A DNA stretch of 22,616 nt from DAONBD01 sp964525485 (lineage in GTDB: Bacteria; Patescibacteriota; Gracilibacteria; UBA1369; LOWO2-01-FULL-3): NCBI GenBank assembly GCA_964525485.1, contig CAZGHH010000016.1, positions 1-22,616 of the forward strand. The letters run 5' to 3'. The notes beneath the pieces were generated by a model, which saw only the letters and a program-made list of their open reading frames with translations, made no database searches and was not told the origin of the DNA. The position numbers and the translations under genes are program-made. This document shows positions 5,876-13,258 of this stretch, piece after piece. Position 1 is the first letter of the stretch; every line of letters starts with the position of its first letter.

Positions 5876-7855
5876 TTAAGCTACAAACTGCTCAGGCAAA
5901 ACATAATCACCCATTTCAGCTTGAGTCTTTAGAAGTCTCGCTCGGAAATCTCCAAAAACTTCAAACATCCTTGGCGGGGTGTTTTTCACCTGTTCTGTGT
6001 AAATTTTTTCAAGTCTGTCGAGCTTTCTTAGCATTTCAGGAATTCTTAATTTGAAAAGCTCGTTATAAAGATCCTTACTCAATTCTTTACCAAGAACTTC
6101 TGTAAATAATTTTGCCAAATCTTCATACTTTGGAATAAATCCACTAGGTGTTTCAATAGCTCCTACATCGCCATTTGCGCGAAGTTCCATCCATTTGTAC
6201 CAAACTTTTTTGTCATTCTTGCCTGTCAAAAATTTACCAGCAAATTCTCCGGAAGTTCCTTTCAAGAAATAATTAACAGAATAAACTCCAGGCGCCGCAT
6301 CACCTAAGCCAGCACCGAATTTCAAATTAGCACTTACATAATCTCCGATAGAAATAGACAAAAAGTCCAAGTTCGACATAGGATTGAACTCACGAACACC
6401 TTCTGCGCCAAGAGTCGCAGCAGTAGTCTCAGACTCGATAGCGGCGCCTTTCAATATAATTCCCTCTTCATAAGTCTTCGCCTGCTCGACAGGAACCCAA
6501 GTATCTGAATCACGACCTCCATAAACAAAACCAAAAACCTTCACTCCTTCTGGATTTTCCAGATTAGGATCAACGTTTTTCAATTGATCCAATGACAAAG
6601 TGAAACGTGCGTTTGGATGTGAGCATGGAATTTCTTTTCCGCTCGCGTCAGTCTTTCCGCGGGTCCATTCACCTGAGTGATTATATCCTTTCTCAGGCAC
6701 TTCACCGTCTTTACCAATCCAATGCAAACTACCATCTTCCAACACCAAAACATTTGAGAAAATAATCTCACTTCCCTCGTGAGTAATTTTGTCATAAATC
6801 GCAGGATCATCAGTAGAATTCACTCCCTGAATAATTCCAAACATTCCGCGCTCAGTATTACAGGCTCTCGCCTCCAACACTCCTTCCTCATTCATGTCCG
6901 CACGAAGATAAGCAATGTCATCACCGATAATTGATTCACCTTCCATCATCGAAGTAGAAGTCTTTCCACACATTGAAGGGAACGCACCACTGAAATAAGT
7001 CACTCGTTTCCCGGCCGCGTCGCGATACTTGTCCCCTTCTTTTGCAGCTGGACCATGGACGCCCATCACAAGCATATGCTCATTCAACCAACCTTCCTTC
7101 GAACCCAAATAAATCGCCAGTCTCATAGCCAATTTCTTCAAGCCAAGAGTATTACCACCGTATTGAGTATTCATACTATAAACAGTGAAATAATCTCGGT
7201 CGATAAACATTCTGCGTTTATCTAAATTAACAGAAACTTTTGTGGTCGCGTCGACCTGTCCGGCAGAGTGAATAAAGCGGAAATATCTATTCAATTTTGT
7301 TTCGTCGCCGTTAGCCTCCTTCGCCTGTCTTACCATTTCATTATAACCACTTCTATAAAGCAAGGACTCGCTATGCGCGACATAAAAAGAATCCGTTAAT
7401 TGAACACAAGGAATTGAAAATTTTGAATTAACAGGACCCAAACAGAAAAATCTCACTATCAACTCCTTTCCACTCATTATGCCAGTCATAACCTCGCGAA
7501 CATCTCTTAGGTAGGTTTCGCGATCACCTGTATCTATTTGCGCACCCAAATCCTCACCATTTTCCAGAAGCATTTTAGTATTTTTTCTATCACGTCCTTG
7601 ATCACCATAAGCATCGAAATGCACAGTATGTCTTTTAATTTTTAACGCTTTTTCTTCGCCAAGCTCTTGTGCTCTCGTGCGAATATAATTGTTATCCTCT
7701 TCAGAATCATCACAAACATAAACACTCGCAGGATTTAAGAGATTAATGTATTCGGCAATAAATTTTTTGAAGCTGGGATTTTCGATTCGAAGAAGTTTTA
7801 TATAATCTCTTTCCGAAATCTTAGCTCTTAACAATTCAAAAGCATTTGTTCCCAT
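5876..7855 (-). CDS. pckG: Phosphoenolpyruvate carboxykinase (GTP)
   Basis: PEPCK converts oxaloacetate and GTP to phosphoenolpyruvate, CO2 and GDP, the entry to gluconeogenesis. The GTP-type family is clear from NTQYGGNTLGLKKLAMRLA (229-247), the P-loop FPSMCGKTS (292-300) with the hyper-reactive Cys C296, the metal-binding GDDIAYLR (311-318), EARACNTERGMFG (328-340), SHPNARFT and VFGFVYGGRDSDT, and near the C-terminus SVNYFLKG and PSGFIPKYEDL. At 659 residues it is longer than most bacterial forms (about 600), and its feel is closer to archaeal GTP-PEPCKs, an impression only. It lies in the pentose phosphate block with its own promoter, suggesting flow from C4 acids to sugar phosphates. The ATG follows TTTTAATAAAAAAACT with no Shine-Dalgarno sequence. 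Confidence 0.95.
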   Translation of the reverse strand: MGTNAFELLRAKISERDYIKLLRIENPSFKKFIAEYINLLNPASVYVCDDSEEDNNYIRTRAQELGEEKALKIKRHTVHFDAYGDQGRDRKNTKMLLENGEDLGAQIDTGDRETYLRDVREVMTGIMSGKELIVRFFCLGPVNSKFSIPCVQLTDSFYVAHSESLLYRSGYNEMVRQAKEANGDETKLNRYFRFIHSAGQVDATTKVSVNLDKRRMFIDRDYFTVYSMNTQYGGNTLGLKKLAMRLAIYLGSKEGWLNEHMLVMGVHGPAAKEGDKYRDAAGKRVTYFSGAFPSMCGKTSTSMMEGESIIGDDIAYLRADMNEEGVLEARACNTERGMFGIIQGVNSTDDPAIYDKITHEGSEIIFSNVLVLEDGSLHWIGKDGEVPEKGYNHSGEWTRGKTDASGKEIPCSHPNARFTLSLDQLKNVDPNLENPEGVKVFGFVYGGRDSDTWVPVEQAKTYEEGIILKGAAIESETTAATLGAEGVREFNPMSNLDFLSISIGDYVSANLKFGAGLGDAAPGVYSVNYFLKGTSGEFAGKFLTGKNDKKVWYKWMELRANGDVGAIETPSGFIPKYEDLAKLFTEVLGKELSKDLYNELFKLRIPEMLRKLDRLEKIYTEQVKNTPPRMFEVFGDFRARLLKTQAEMGDYVLPEQFVA

Positions 7856-7894
7856 AGTTTTTTTATTAAAATTTTTTAAGAAAACCGCAAAAGA

Positions 7895-7922
7895 ACTCTA
7901 CTCGTGAAACAGCAACAGTCAA
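7895..7922 (-). promoter_or_regulatory. pckG promoter
   Basis: On the minus strand, TTGACT (7917-7922) and TAGAGT (7895-7900) are 16 bp apart, about 40 bases upstream of the pckG start. The same -10 sequence, TAGAGT, is used in the ndk promoter. No strong terminator is seen after the upstream 96-aa gene, so read-through is also possible. Confidence 0.55.
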
Positions 7923-7969
7923 TTCTAAAGAAATTGCTATAAACAGGATTTTCTCGTCATTTAATAAAA

Positions 7970-8260
7970 CTAGTCCTCCTCTTCAGCAATTCCACCAAGA
8001 ACCTTCATAGCACTTTTTGCACATTGATAAGAAAGTGCCGTGGGACCTTTGCTAATATCCAAGGCTTGTGCATCAGCCATACACCTTTGAACCTCTTTCA
8101 AGGTACCGTCACAACCTGCACAAATCTTGGTCCTCATAGGAACGTCATAAAGAAATCTAGTCAAAATACTCGGATCGACACCAACCATCTCCACGCCTTT
8201 CAAGGCATGTGATCCGTGAGTTTCAAAAATTTGACCTGGTTTGAAGTCAATTTCAGCCAT
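7970..8260 (-). CDS. Conserved-looking 96-residue Cys-containing protein, unknown
   Basis: I do not recognise a family. The protein is soluble, slightly acidic and ends in EEED. Four cysteines lie in the second half, C68 and C71 as CAGC, then C81 and C102-like spacing further on (in MRTKICAGCDGTLKEVQRC and LSYQCAKSAM), which could bind Zn or an Fe-S cluster or form disulphides. An N-terminal stretch FKPGQIFETHGSHALKGV has His and Thr residues but no motif I can name. It sits between tktC (40 bases upstream) and pckG, in the same orientation, so it is probably co-transcribed with central carbon genes. The reading frame is clean, and codon use matches its neighbours. Confidence 0.65.
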   Translation of the reverse strand: MAEIDFKPGQIFETHGSHALKGVEMVGVDPSILTRFLYDVPMRTKICAGCDGTLKEVQRCMADAQALDISKGPTALSYQCAKSAMKVLGGIAEEED

Positions 8261-8300
8261 ATTAAAAAATTAAATTTAAGGAGAAAATTCTATCTAGCCT

Positions 8301-9383
8301 TTAAATTAAAGTCAAATCGCTTAAAGTTTTGTAAACTCCATCAGTATCAAATCCATATTTTTTATAAAGGTCGCCACTTTTTCCAGACTCTCCAAATTTA
8401 TCCTGCATTCCAATTCTAAATAGCTTCACTCCGATTCCGTTTTCAGCCAAAATTTCAGCTACCGCACCACCAAGCCCACCAATAACGCTATGATCTTCAG
8501 CCGTAACACAAATTTTAGATTTTTTAGCGCATTTTAAGATAGTTTTTTCGTCCAAAGGTTTAAGAGAACTCATATTTACAACTACTATTTTTTTACCTTC
8601 CTCTTTTAATTTTTCAGCGGCTTTCAACGAAGAAGAAACGAGTGAGCCAATAGCAAAAACACAGATATCAACTTTTTCAGAGTCGGCCCAGCTATCAGCC
8701 GCTACGCCACTTATTTCACTTTTAAAATATTCACCTCCAAACAAAACATCTGCTTTTCCAAATTCAAATTCAGCAGACCCGTTGCCGGAAACAGTATAAA
8801 TCACCTCCGTCGCCTGCCTATTAATTCTCAAATAAGTCGGTCCGTAATCATTCATAAGAGTCTCCATGACACTCAAAGCTTCATAATGATCCGCAGGACA
8901 AACGACCTTCATATTTGGAAGCACACGCATGATAGCAAGATCCTCCAAAGCCTGATGACTCGCCCCGTCTTCGCCAGTCATTATCCCGGCATGAGACCCA
9001 ACGATCTTCACATTTAAATTCGGATAACAAACCGCATTTCGCACAATCTCCCACGCCCGACCAGTCGCGAAAACTGAGAATGAGCAAGCAAAAGGAAGCT
9101 TCCCGCGAGTCGCAAACCCAGCGGCAGTCGCGACCATATTTTGTTCAGCAATTCCCATATTGAAATGACGATTAGGAAACTCCTTCGCGAACGCTCCGGT
9201 CTGCACGCTTGAAGACAAATCCGAATCCAAAACAACAACGTTTTTATACTTCGCGCCCAGCTTCACAAGCGCCTCACCAAAAGACTTTCGCGTCGCAATT
9301 TTTTCAACTACAGAGCCGGCAACCGCTATACCTCCACCTGAAGTAACCTTAAATGGATCTAAATTTACATCACCTCCTCCCAT
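8301..9383 (-). CDS. Transketolase, C-terminal subunit
   Basis: This is the pyrimidine-binding and C-terminal half of a split transketolase; with the N-terminal half at 10022 it transfers two-carbon units between sugar phosphates using thiamine diphosphate. The pyrimidine domain starts at about residue 31 (ATRKSFGEALVKLG), with DSDL (53-56), the ThDP-activating Glu E80 in GIAEQNM, and GEDGASHQALEDLA (137-150), where most transketolases have DGPTHQ. The C-terminal domain follows, with a polar insertion at about 216-239. The first 30 residues are an unusual Gly-rich extension. Codons 3-5 contain GGAGGTGAT, a full Shine-Dalgarno-like string inside the gene, but no in-frame start codon follows at a suitable distance, so I kept the first ATG. 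It lies 10 bases after lepB. Confidence 0.9.
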   Translation of the reverse strand: MGGGDVNLDPFKVTSGGGIAVAGSVVEKIATRKSFGEALVKLGAKYKNVVVLDSDLSSSVQTGAFAKEFPNRHFNMGIAEQNMVATAAGFATRGKLPFACSFSVFATGRAWEIVRNAVCYPNLNVKIVGSHAGIMTGEDGASHQALEDLAIMRVLPNMKVVCPADHYEALSVMETLMNDYGPTYLRINRQATEVIYTVSGNGSAEFEFGKADVLFGGEYFKSEISGVAADSWADSEKVDICVFAIGSLVSSSLKAAEKLKEEGKKIVVVNMSSLKPLDEKTILKCAKKSKICVTAEDHSVIGGLGGAVAEILAENGIGVKLFRIGMQDKFGESGKSGDLYKKYGFDTDGVYKTLSDLTLI

Positions 9384-9393
9384 ACTTATAAAT

Positions 9394-9999
9394 TTAAGGG
9401 AATTTTAAATAAGTAAACTTACCCTTCACATCACTTGCATCAACATAGACATCCACAAAACTCCTACTATCAATACTGTCTTCTCTATTATCACCAAGCA
9501 CAAAATACTTAGCCTTTGGCACATTGTAAACAAAACCTTTACCATCAGAAGTCATCGCTACACCTCCGCTCAAAAATCCACCAGCAACATCGGGCACCTG
9601 AGTTCTTTCCCCAGCTCTCAAATACGGCTCACTTATCTTTTTCCCATTCACAAAAACCACGCCATCTTTCAAAACAACCTCATCGCCAGCCATTCCTATT
9701 ACGCGCTTTAAATAATAATAATCTTCAGCTCCAAACCCTGGCATATTAAAAACAACAATATCTCCTCGTTTTACACCGAGATTCATAAGCCCAAGCTCCT
9801 CAACAATACCAAGTCCAACCTCTCCGTCATCATTTTCCACCTCTAAAACATCTCTTAACCACCCAAAACGAACATCGAACGCGCTCGCATAAACAACTTC
9901 ATCACTATAAAAAGTCGGAATCATACTTCCGCCATCAATAACCACAGGAAAAGTAGTTAAAAGTTTTATAAAGCCAATTAAAAGCACCAATGTTTTCAT
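9394..9999 (-). CDS. lepB: Signal peptidase I
   Basis: LepB removes signal peptides from exported proteins at the outer face of the cytoplasmic membrane. The 201-residue protein has an N-terminal hydrophobic anchor (about 3-21), then the catalytic Ser S25 in GGSMIPT, the general base K98 in YYYLKRVIGMAGDEV, and the conserved box GDNREDSIDSRSF (169-181). KRGDIVVF (77-84) is also typical. A non-conserved acidic stretch (about 50-74) enlarges the loop before KRGD. The gene is unexpectedly placed between the two transketolase halves, 22 bases after one and 10 before the other, in the same direction, which implies co-transcription. A palindromic repeat lies just upstream of its start. Confidence 0.93.
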   Translation of the reverse strand: MKTLVLLIGFIKLLTTFPVVIDGGSMIPTFYSDEVVYASAFDVRFGWLRDVLEVENDDGEVGLGIVEELGLMNLGVKRGDIVVFNMPGFGAEDYYYLKRVIGMAGDEVVLKDGVVFVNGKKISEPYLRAGERTQVPDVAGGFLSGGVAMTSDGKGFVYNVPKAKYFVLGDNREDSIDSRSFVDVYVDASDVKGKFTYLKFP

Positions 10000-10007
10000 A
10001 TGTTTAA

Positions 10008-10052
10008 GTTAAGTCCCGAACTTAACCTACCCTTATAGTAGAGTCCCGGACA
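10008..10052 (-). repeat. Dispersed palindromic repeat, copy B (tktN-lepB junction)
   Basis: This is the second copy of the element at 4765-4809. It has AGTCCCGAACT at 10012-10022 inside a near-palindrome GTTAAGTCCCGAACTTAAC (10008-10026), and AGTCCCGGACA at 10042-10052. On the minus strand the last nine codons and stop of the upstream transketolase half (VRDSTIRVG) lie inside the repeat. The spacer differs from copy A by a few substitutions and one indel. Confidence 0.75.
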
Positions 10053-10939
10053 AGCTCCTCATAAGCCACCTCCATCTCTTGATCACTGAGCGCAACACCA
10101 TGATAACTGACTTTATTTTCCGCGAATGGAACACCTTTTCCTTTGATCGTTTTGCACCAAATACAAACAGGTCTTCGCTCCACACGACGCGCCTTATCGA
10201 TAGCGGCCAAAAGTTGTTCAAAATTGTGCCCATCAGTCACGCGAATCACCTTCCATCCAAAACTTTCAAACTTATCTTGAATCGGATCAACATTCATCAC
10301 CGCACGCACAGGCCCGTCAATTTGCAATCCGTTATTATCAACTATTGCGATCAAATTATCTGAGTTGTAATGAGCCGCAGCCATGGCTGTCTCCCATACC
10401 AAGCCTTCTTGCAATTCACCATCTCCAAGCACAACAAAAACTTTATTGTCTTTCTTTTCAATGCCAGCACCAAAACTATCTAATTTCAATGCCAAAGCTA
10501 TACCGTGCGCTGCTGCAAATCCCTGACCAAGCGACCCGGTCGCGACAGCTATCCCGGGAATTTTAACAGTTGGATGCCCCTGAAGCAGCGCCCCAACTTG
10601 CCTGAGATGATCTAATTCTTCTTTAGGAAAGTATCCTTGATCCGCCAAAATAGCGTACTGCGCCGGGCACCCATGCCCCTTTGATAAAATTATATAATCC
10701 TTATCTTCCTCACGCCCAACACCATATGCGCCGCGTCCTTTCCCTACACAACATTTCCCATATTCTCCGCTCGGCACACCCGAAGAATCCACCGACGACC
10801 CCATTCCATAATAAAGTGCAACCAAAATATCCATCAACGACATACTCGAACCGGTATGTCCGCTACCAGCTTTATTTATAGCTTTCAAAGCCACAATCCT
10901 CATTTCGGCTGCTTTTTTTTTGAGTTGACTTAAATGCAT
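10022..10939 (-). CDS. Transketolase, N-terminal (ThDP-binding) subunit
   Basis: This 305-residue protein is the diphosphate-binding half of the split transketolase. Motifs are GSGHTGSSMS (25-34), LSKGHGCPAQY (85-95), TGSLGQGFA (134-142) and the ThDP/metal site LGDGELQEG (171-179) with IVDNNGLQ (199-206). Between YYG and DKDYI there is a polar insertion of roughly 15 residues (about 48-80). I chose the ATG at 10939 because homologous sequence begins soon after; an ATG at 10960 would add seven hydrophobic residues and cannot be excluded. The C-terminal VRDSTIRVG is encoded by the dispersed repeat at 10008-10052, so the original C-terminus was probably replaced. First gene of the pentose block, divergent from the gene at 11063. 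Confidence 0.92.
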   Translation of the reverse strand: MHLSQLKKKAAEMRIVALKAINKAGSGHTGSSMSLMDILVALYYGMGSSVDSSGVPSGEYGKCCVGKGRGAYGVGREEDKDYIILSKGHGCPAQYAILADQGYFPKEELDHLRQVGALLQGHPTVKIPGIAVATGSLGQGFAAAHGIALALKLDSFGAGIEKKDNKVFVVLGDGELQEGLVWETAMAAAHYNSDNLIAIVDNNGLQIDGPVRAVMNVDPIQDKFESFGWKVIRVTDGHNFEQLLAAIDKARRVERRPVCIWCKTIKGKGVPFAENKVSYHGVALSDQEMEVAYEELVRDSTIRVG

Positions 10940-11037
10940 AGTGATTAAAATATACATCAAAAAACATTGCGATCAAAACAATACAAATTAAAATAAAAAA
11001 GTAAAAATGCGGTTAAAATATTTTTACAACAATTTTA

Positions 11038-11043
11038 TATAAT
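11038..11043 (+). promoter_or_regulatory. -10 box for the 68-aa gene, in the 123-base divergent spacer
   Basis: TATAAT at 11038-11043 lies 19 bases before the ATG at 11063, which would give a leader of only about 12 bases. The -35 region is poor (TTAAAA at 11013-11018 with a long spacer). The rest of the spacer from 10940 is plain AT-rich sequence that must also hold the tktN promoter; I see no operator in it. Confidence 0.4.
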
Positions 11044-11062
11044 CCAGTAACAAAATAAACTA

Positions 11063-11269
11063 ATGTCAGAAATCGAAGAATTAGATATCGAAACCCGGTC
11101 TGGCCAAGACATCTCTATATCCGACCAAGACACCTCTATAATGGAAGAAGACCTGCGATATCTAGATGCGATAATGTTCGCATTAGATACCGACAATACA
11201 AAAATATGGAAAGAACTACACCGTGCTAGAAACCGCATAGCACAAGCCTTGGGCAAAGAAACACATTAA
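11063..11269 (+). CDS. Small acidic protein, unknown
   Basis: This 68-residue protein matches no family I know. The first 30 residues are rich in Asp, Glu, Ser and Ile (EIEELDIETRSGQDISISDQD) with repeated DISISDQDTSI-like character; the rest (DLRYLDAIMFALDTDNTKIWKELHRARNRIAQALG) should form an amphipathic helix or two. There is no signal peptide or membrane segment. It stands alone between the divergent tktN and the convergent rmlB, whose stop lies 16 bases away, with no terminator visible between them. A TATAAT box close upstream supports expression. A DNA- or protein-binding accessory role is possible but not shown. Confidence 0.55.
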   Translation: MSEIEELDIETRSGQDISISDQDTSIMEEDLRYLDAIMFALDTDNTKIWKELHRARNRIAQALGKETH

Positions 11270-11285
11270 AAGTATATTTAAACAA

Positions 11286-12362
11286 TTACTTCAAAAGCCT
11301 CTTCCACCACCAATCATTTTCCTTATACCAAGCGATGGTTTTCTTTAAATCTTCCGCAAATACAGCAGATGACTTCCAGCCAAGTTCATTTCTTAATTTC
11401 GAAGAATCGATCGAATACCTTCTATCATGTCCGAGTCTATCCGGGACGTGATCGATCATGGCCTCAGCCTCTGCCGAAAGTCCACCACCATCCACGTCTC
11501 CATACCCAAATTCCGCCAATATCATTTTAGTTAATTCAACATTTGAAACCTCCTCGCCAGACCCAATATTATAGACTTCCCCAATCTTTCCATCATGCAA
11601 AATTTTATCGATAGCAGAACAATGATCCTCTGTGTAAATCCATTCACGAACATTCAATCCGTCTCCATACAAAGGCACTTTCTTGCCTTGAATTAAATTC
11701 GTCACAAACAATGGAATCACTTTCTCAGGATATTGATATGGTCCATAAACATTACAAGAATGAGTAACTATCACAGGCGTTCCATAAGTGACATTGTACG
11801 CACGACACAAATGGTCCGCACCAGCCTTTGAAGCACTATAAGGACTGTTTGGCTGGAATGGCGAAGTCTCTTTAAACGCCCCCTCCAAAGTACTTCCGAA
11901 AACCTCATCGGTTGAAATCTGAATATACCTACTCACGCCATATTTTCGAACAGCCTCAAGTAGAGTAAACGTCCCAAACACATCAGTCGTAATAAAATCT
12001 CGCGGCCCGGTAATCGATCTATCCACATGCGTCTCCGCTGCATAATTAATGATGACGTCGAACTTACCATCCGCAACATCACCTGTATCCGCGCCTCCGC
12101 CTCCACTAAATCCTCTTCCCACAACTTCATTCACCAATTTCTCATCCGCTATATCCCCTTTCACAAATTTATAGCGAACTTCCTCGCCTCTCGCCAAAGC
12201 ACCGGTCCCCCATTTTTCCTCAACATCTTTTAAATTATCCAAATTTCCGGCATACGTCAGTTTATCCAAATTACAAACCTTGTACTCAGGATATTTATTC
12301 AAAATATATCGAACAAAATTCGAACCAATAAATCCCGCGCAACCTGTGACTAAGATATTCAT
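11286..12362 (-). CDS. rmlB: dTDP-glucose 4,6-dehydratase
   Basis: RmlB converts dTDP-glucose to dTDP-4-keto-6-deoxyglucose, the second step of dTDP-L-rhamnose synthesis. It is an extended short-chain dehydrogenase. NAD binds at TGCAGFIGSN (6-15); the dehydratase residues are TDE (151-153); the catalytic YxxxK is Y175-K179 in PYSASKAGADH. Other family motifs are NLDKLTYAGN and NVREWIYTEDH. Three polar loop insertions stand out: about 48-63, 82-100 (with SGGGGADTGDVADGK) and 287-302 (with DVDGGGLSAEAEA). The second resembles the repeat in the M16 peptidase. The gene follows rmlC after 16 bases. rmlA and rmlD are not in the window. Confidence 0.95.
   Translation of the reverse strand: MNILVTGCAGFIGSNFVRYILNKYPEYKVCNLDKLTYAGNLDNLKDVEEKWGTGALARGEEVRYKFVKGDIADEKLVNEVVGRGFSGGGGADTGDVADGKFDVIINYAAETHVDRSITGPRDFITTDVFGTFTLLEAVRKYGVSRYIQISTDEVFGSTLEGAFKETSPFQPNSPYSASKAGADHLCRAYNVTYGTPVIVTHSCNVYGPYQYPEKVIPLFVTNLIQGKKVPLYGDGLNVREWIYTEDHCSAIDKILHDGKIGEVYNIGSGEEVSNVELTKMILAEFGYGDVDGGGLSAEAEAMIDHVPDRLGHDRRYSIDSSKLRNELGWKSSAVFAEDLKKTIAWYKENDWWWKRLLK
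12063..12119 (-). repeat. In-frame Gly/Asp-rich insertion in rmlB, related to the M16 repeat
   Basis: The codons for residues 82-100 of RmlB encode GGADTGDVADG, compared with GGADRRNIVDG and GGAGGQNVADG in the M16 peptidase repeat. At DNA level GATGTTGCGGATGGT matches AATGTGGCGGATGGT there at 13 of 15 bases. It lies in a surface loop before the conserved FDVIINYAAETHVD. Confidence 0.5.
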
Positions 12363-12378
12363 AGCGTCCTAATTATAA

Positions 12379-12834
12379 CTATCTATTTTTCGTACTCCAA
12401 TCGAACCCGATTGAAGGATCATCAAAATCAATCCTTTCTTCATCTGGATCGTCCGCTTTGTAAGACTCAGTCGTGTGATAAAGAAGTCCAACCCTTTCAT
12501 TCCCAAGAACTCTGTATCCATGAGCCACCCCAACCGGAATCAAAATCAAACAAGGATTATCCTCTCCCGCGACAATCACTTGAGTTTCCCCGTGAGTCGG
12601 TGAACCTTCACGAAGATCGTGCAAAACCACCTGCGCCATTCCTTTGCAAACAAACCAAAGATCGTCCTGTTTTTTGTGGTAATGGAAAGCTTTAATGACA
12701 CCAGGATGAGTTTCGGTATAAGAAGTTTGTCCAAATTTTTGAAGCAACCCCTCGTCATCGCGAAGAACTTCAGAGAAAAATCCCCTGTCGTCGCAATATC
12801 TTACTAGTTTTTTAATTTTTACTCCTTCAATCAT
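12379..12834 (-). CDS. rmlC: dTDP-4-dehydrorhamnose 3,5-epimerase family protein
   Basis: RmlC epimerises C3 and C5 of the RmlB product. At 151 residues it is shorter than classical RmlC (about 180) but has the cupin core: DDRGFFSEVLR (15-25), KAFHYHKKQDDLWFVCKG (48-65) with the active-site His, VAHGYRVLGNE (103-113), and the tail SYKADDPDEERIDFDDPSIGFDW (124-146), typical of the RmlC family. The short form could also be a sugar 3-epimerase or 3,4-ketoisomerase of the same fold, but rmlB directly downstream favours rhamnose synthesis. No promoter is convincing: TATATT occurs in the 47-base spacer, but the -35 is weak. Confidence 0.85.
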   Translation of the reverse strand: MIEGVKIKKLVRYCDDRGFFSEVLRDDEGLLQKFGQTSYTETHPGVIKAFHYHKKQDDLWFVCKGMAQVVLHDLREGSPTHGETQVIVAGEDNPCLILIPVGVAHGYRVLGNERVGLLYHTTESYKADDPDEERIDFDDPSIGFDWSTKNR

Positions 12835-12881
12835 GTCAATAAACTACTCACTTAATATAATTATTTCAAGCTCTATTCAGT

Positions 12882-13028
12882 TTATTCAGCCACCTCGGCA
12901 TCAAAGTCGGTCTCGGGAGCAACGAATCCACCAAGTTCGGCATCAGCCGGCTCAACACGTTCGCACCCTACCACCGTTTCACTACCAACCTTCTCGCTAT
13001 CAGCCACGCTTTCATCATTAATAGTCAT
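12882..13028 (-). CDS. Short acidic ORF (48 aa), coupled to the upstream membrane ORF
   Basis: Hand translation gives 48 residues starting MTINDESVADSEKVGSETVV and ending ETDFDAEVAE. It is strongly acidic, with one Cys and no hydrophobic segment. The ATG overlaps the TGA of the upstream 77-aa ORF as ATGA (13025-13028), the classic sign of translational coupling. That overlap, and codon use like the neighbours, is the main evidence that it is real; I know no homologue. It ends 47 bases before rmlC and may be co-transcribed with it. Confidence 0.4.
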   Translation of the reverse strand: MTINDESVADSEKVGSETVVGCERVEPADAELGGFVAPETDFDAEVAE

Positions 13029-13258
13029 AAAAACAGCATTATTAACATCTCTGCAAACTTGAGCCTCTTCATCATGCCCCCTCTTCCTGTGGCATAAGCC
13101 GAATCCAATTTATAACGAGATCCATATGAACTATTTAAAGTAAACCCCATCGCAACAGCAAGAGCTGCGTAACTGGCAAATATCAAAATTCCTATTTGTT
13201 TAATTGCTTTTTGGTCCGGTAGGGACATTTCGCTTAAAGGTCTCATGATCGCTTCCAC
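13025..13258 (-). CDS. Small single-span membrane protein (up to 77 aa), start uncertain
   Basis: The frame encodes a hydrophilic start, one clear transmembrane segment (QIGILIFASYAALAVAMGF, about residues 21-39) and a polar tail rich in Ser, Tyr and Gly followed by a basic and hydrophobic end. The full frame needs a GTG start at 13258; ATGs at 13246 and 13228 would give 73 or 67 residues. Its 5' part overlaps the 34-aa ORF at 13200-13304 in another frame, and that ORF has the promoter-proximal ATG. Either the two are overlapping genes, or they form one gene joined by a frameshift, real or an assembly error. Its stop overlaps the next start as ATGA. Family unknown. Confidence 0.45.
   Translation of the reverse strand: MEAIMRPLSEMSLPDQKAIKQIGILIFASYAALAVAMGFTLNSSYGSRYKLDSAYATGRGGMMKRLKFAEMLIMLFL

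Noticed and set aside
5816..6054. Plus-strand TTGACA and a 76-aa ORF running into the 3' end of pckG
   Set aside because: No -10 box follows at a suitable distance, and most of the ORF is antisense to pckG codons.
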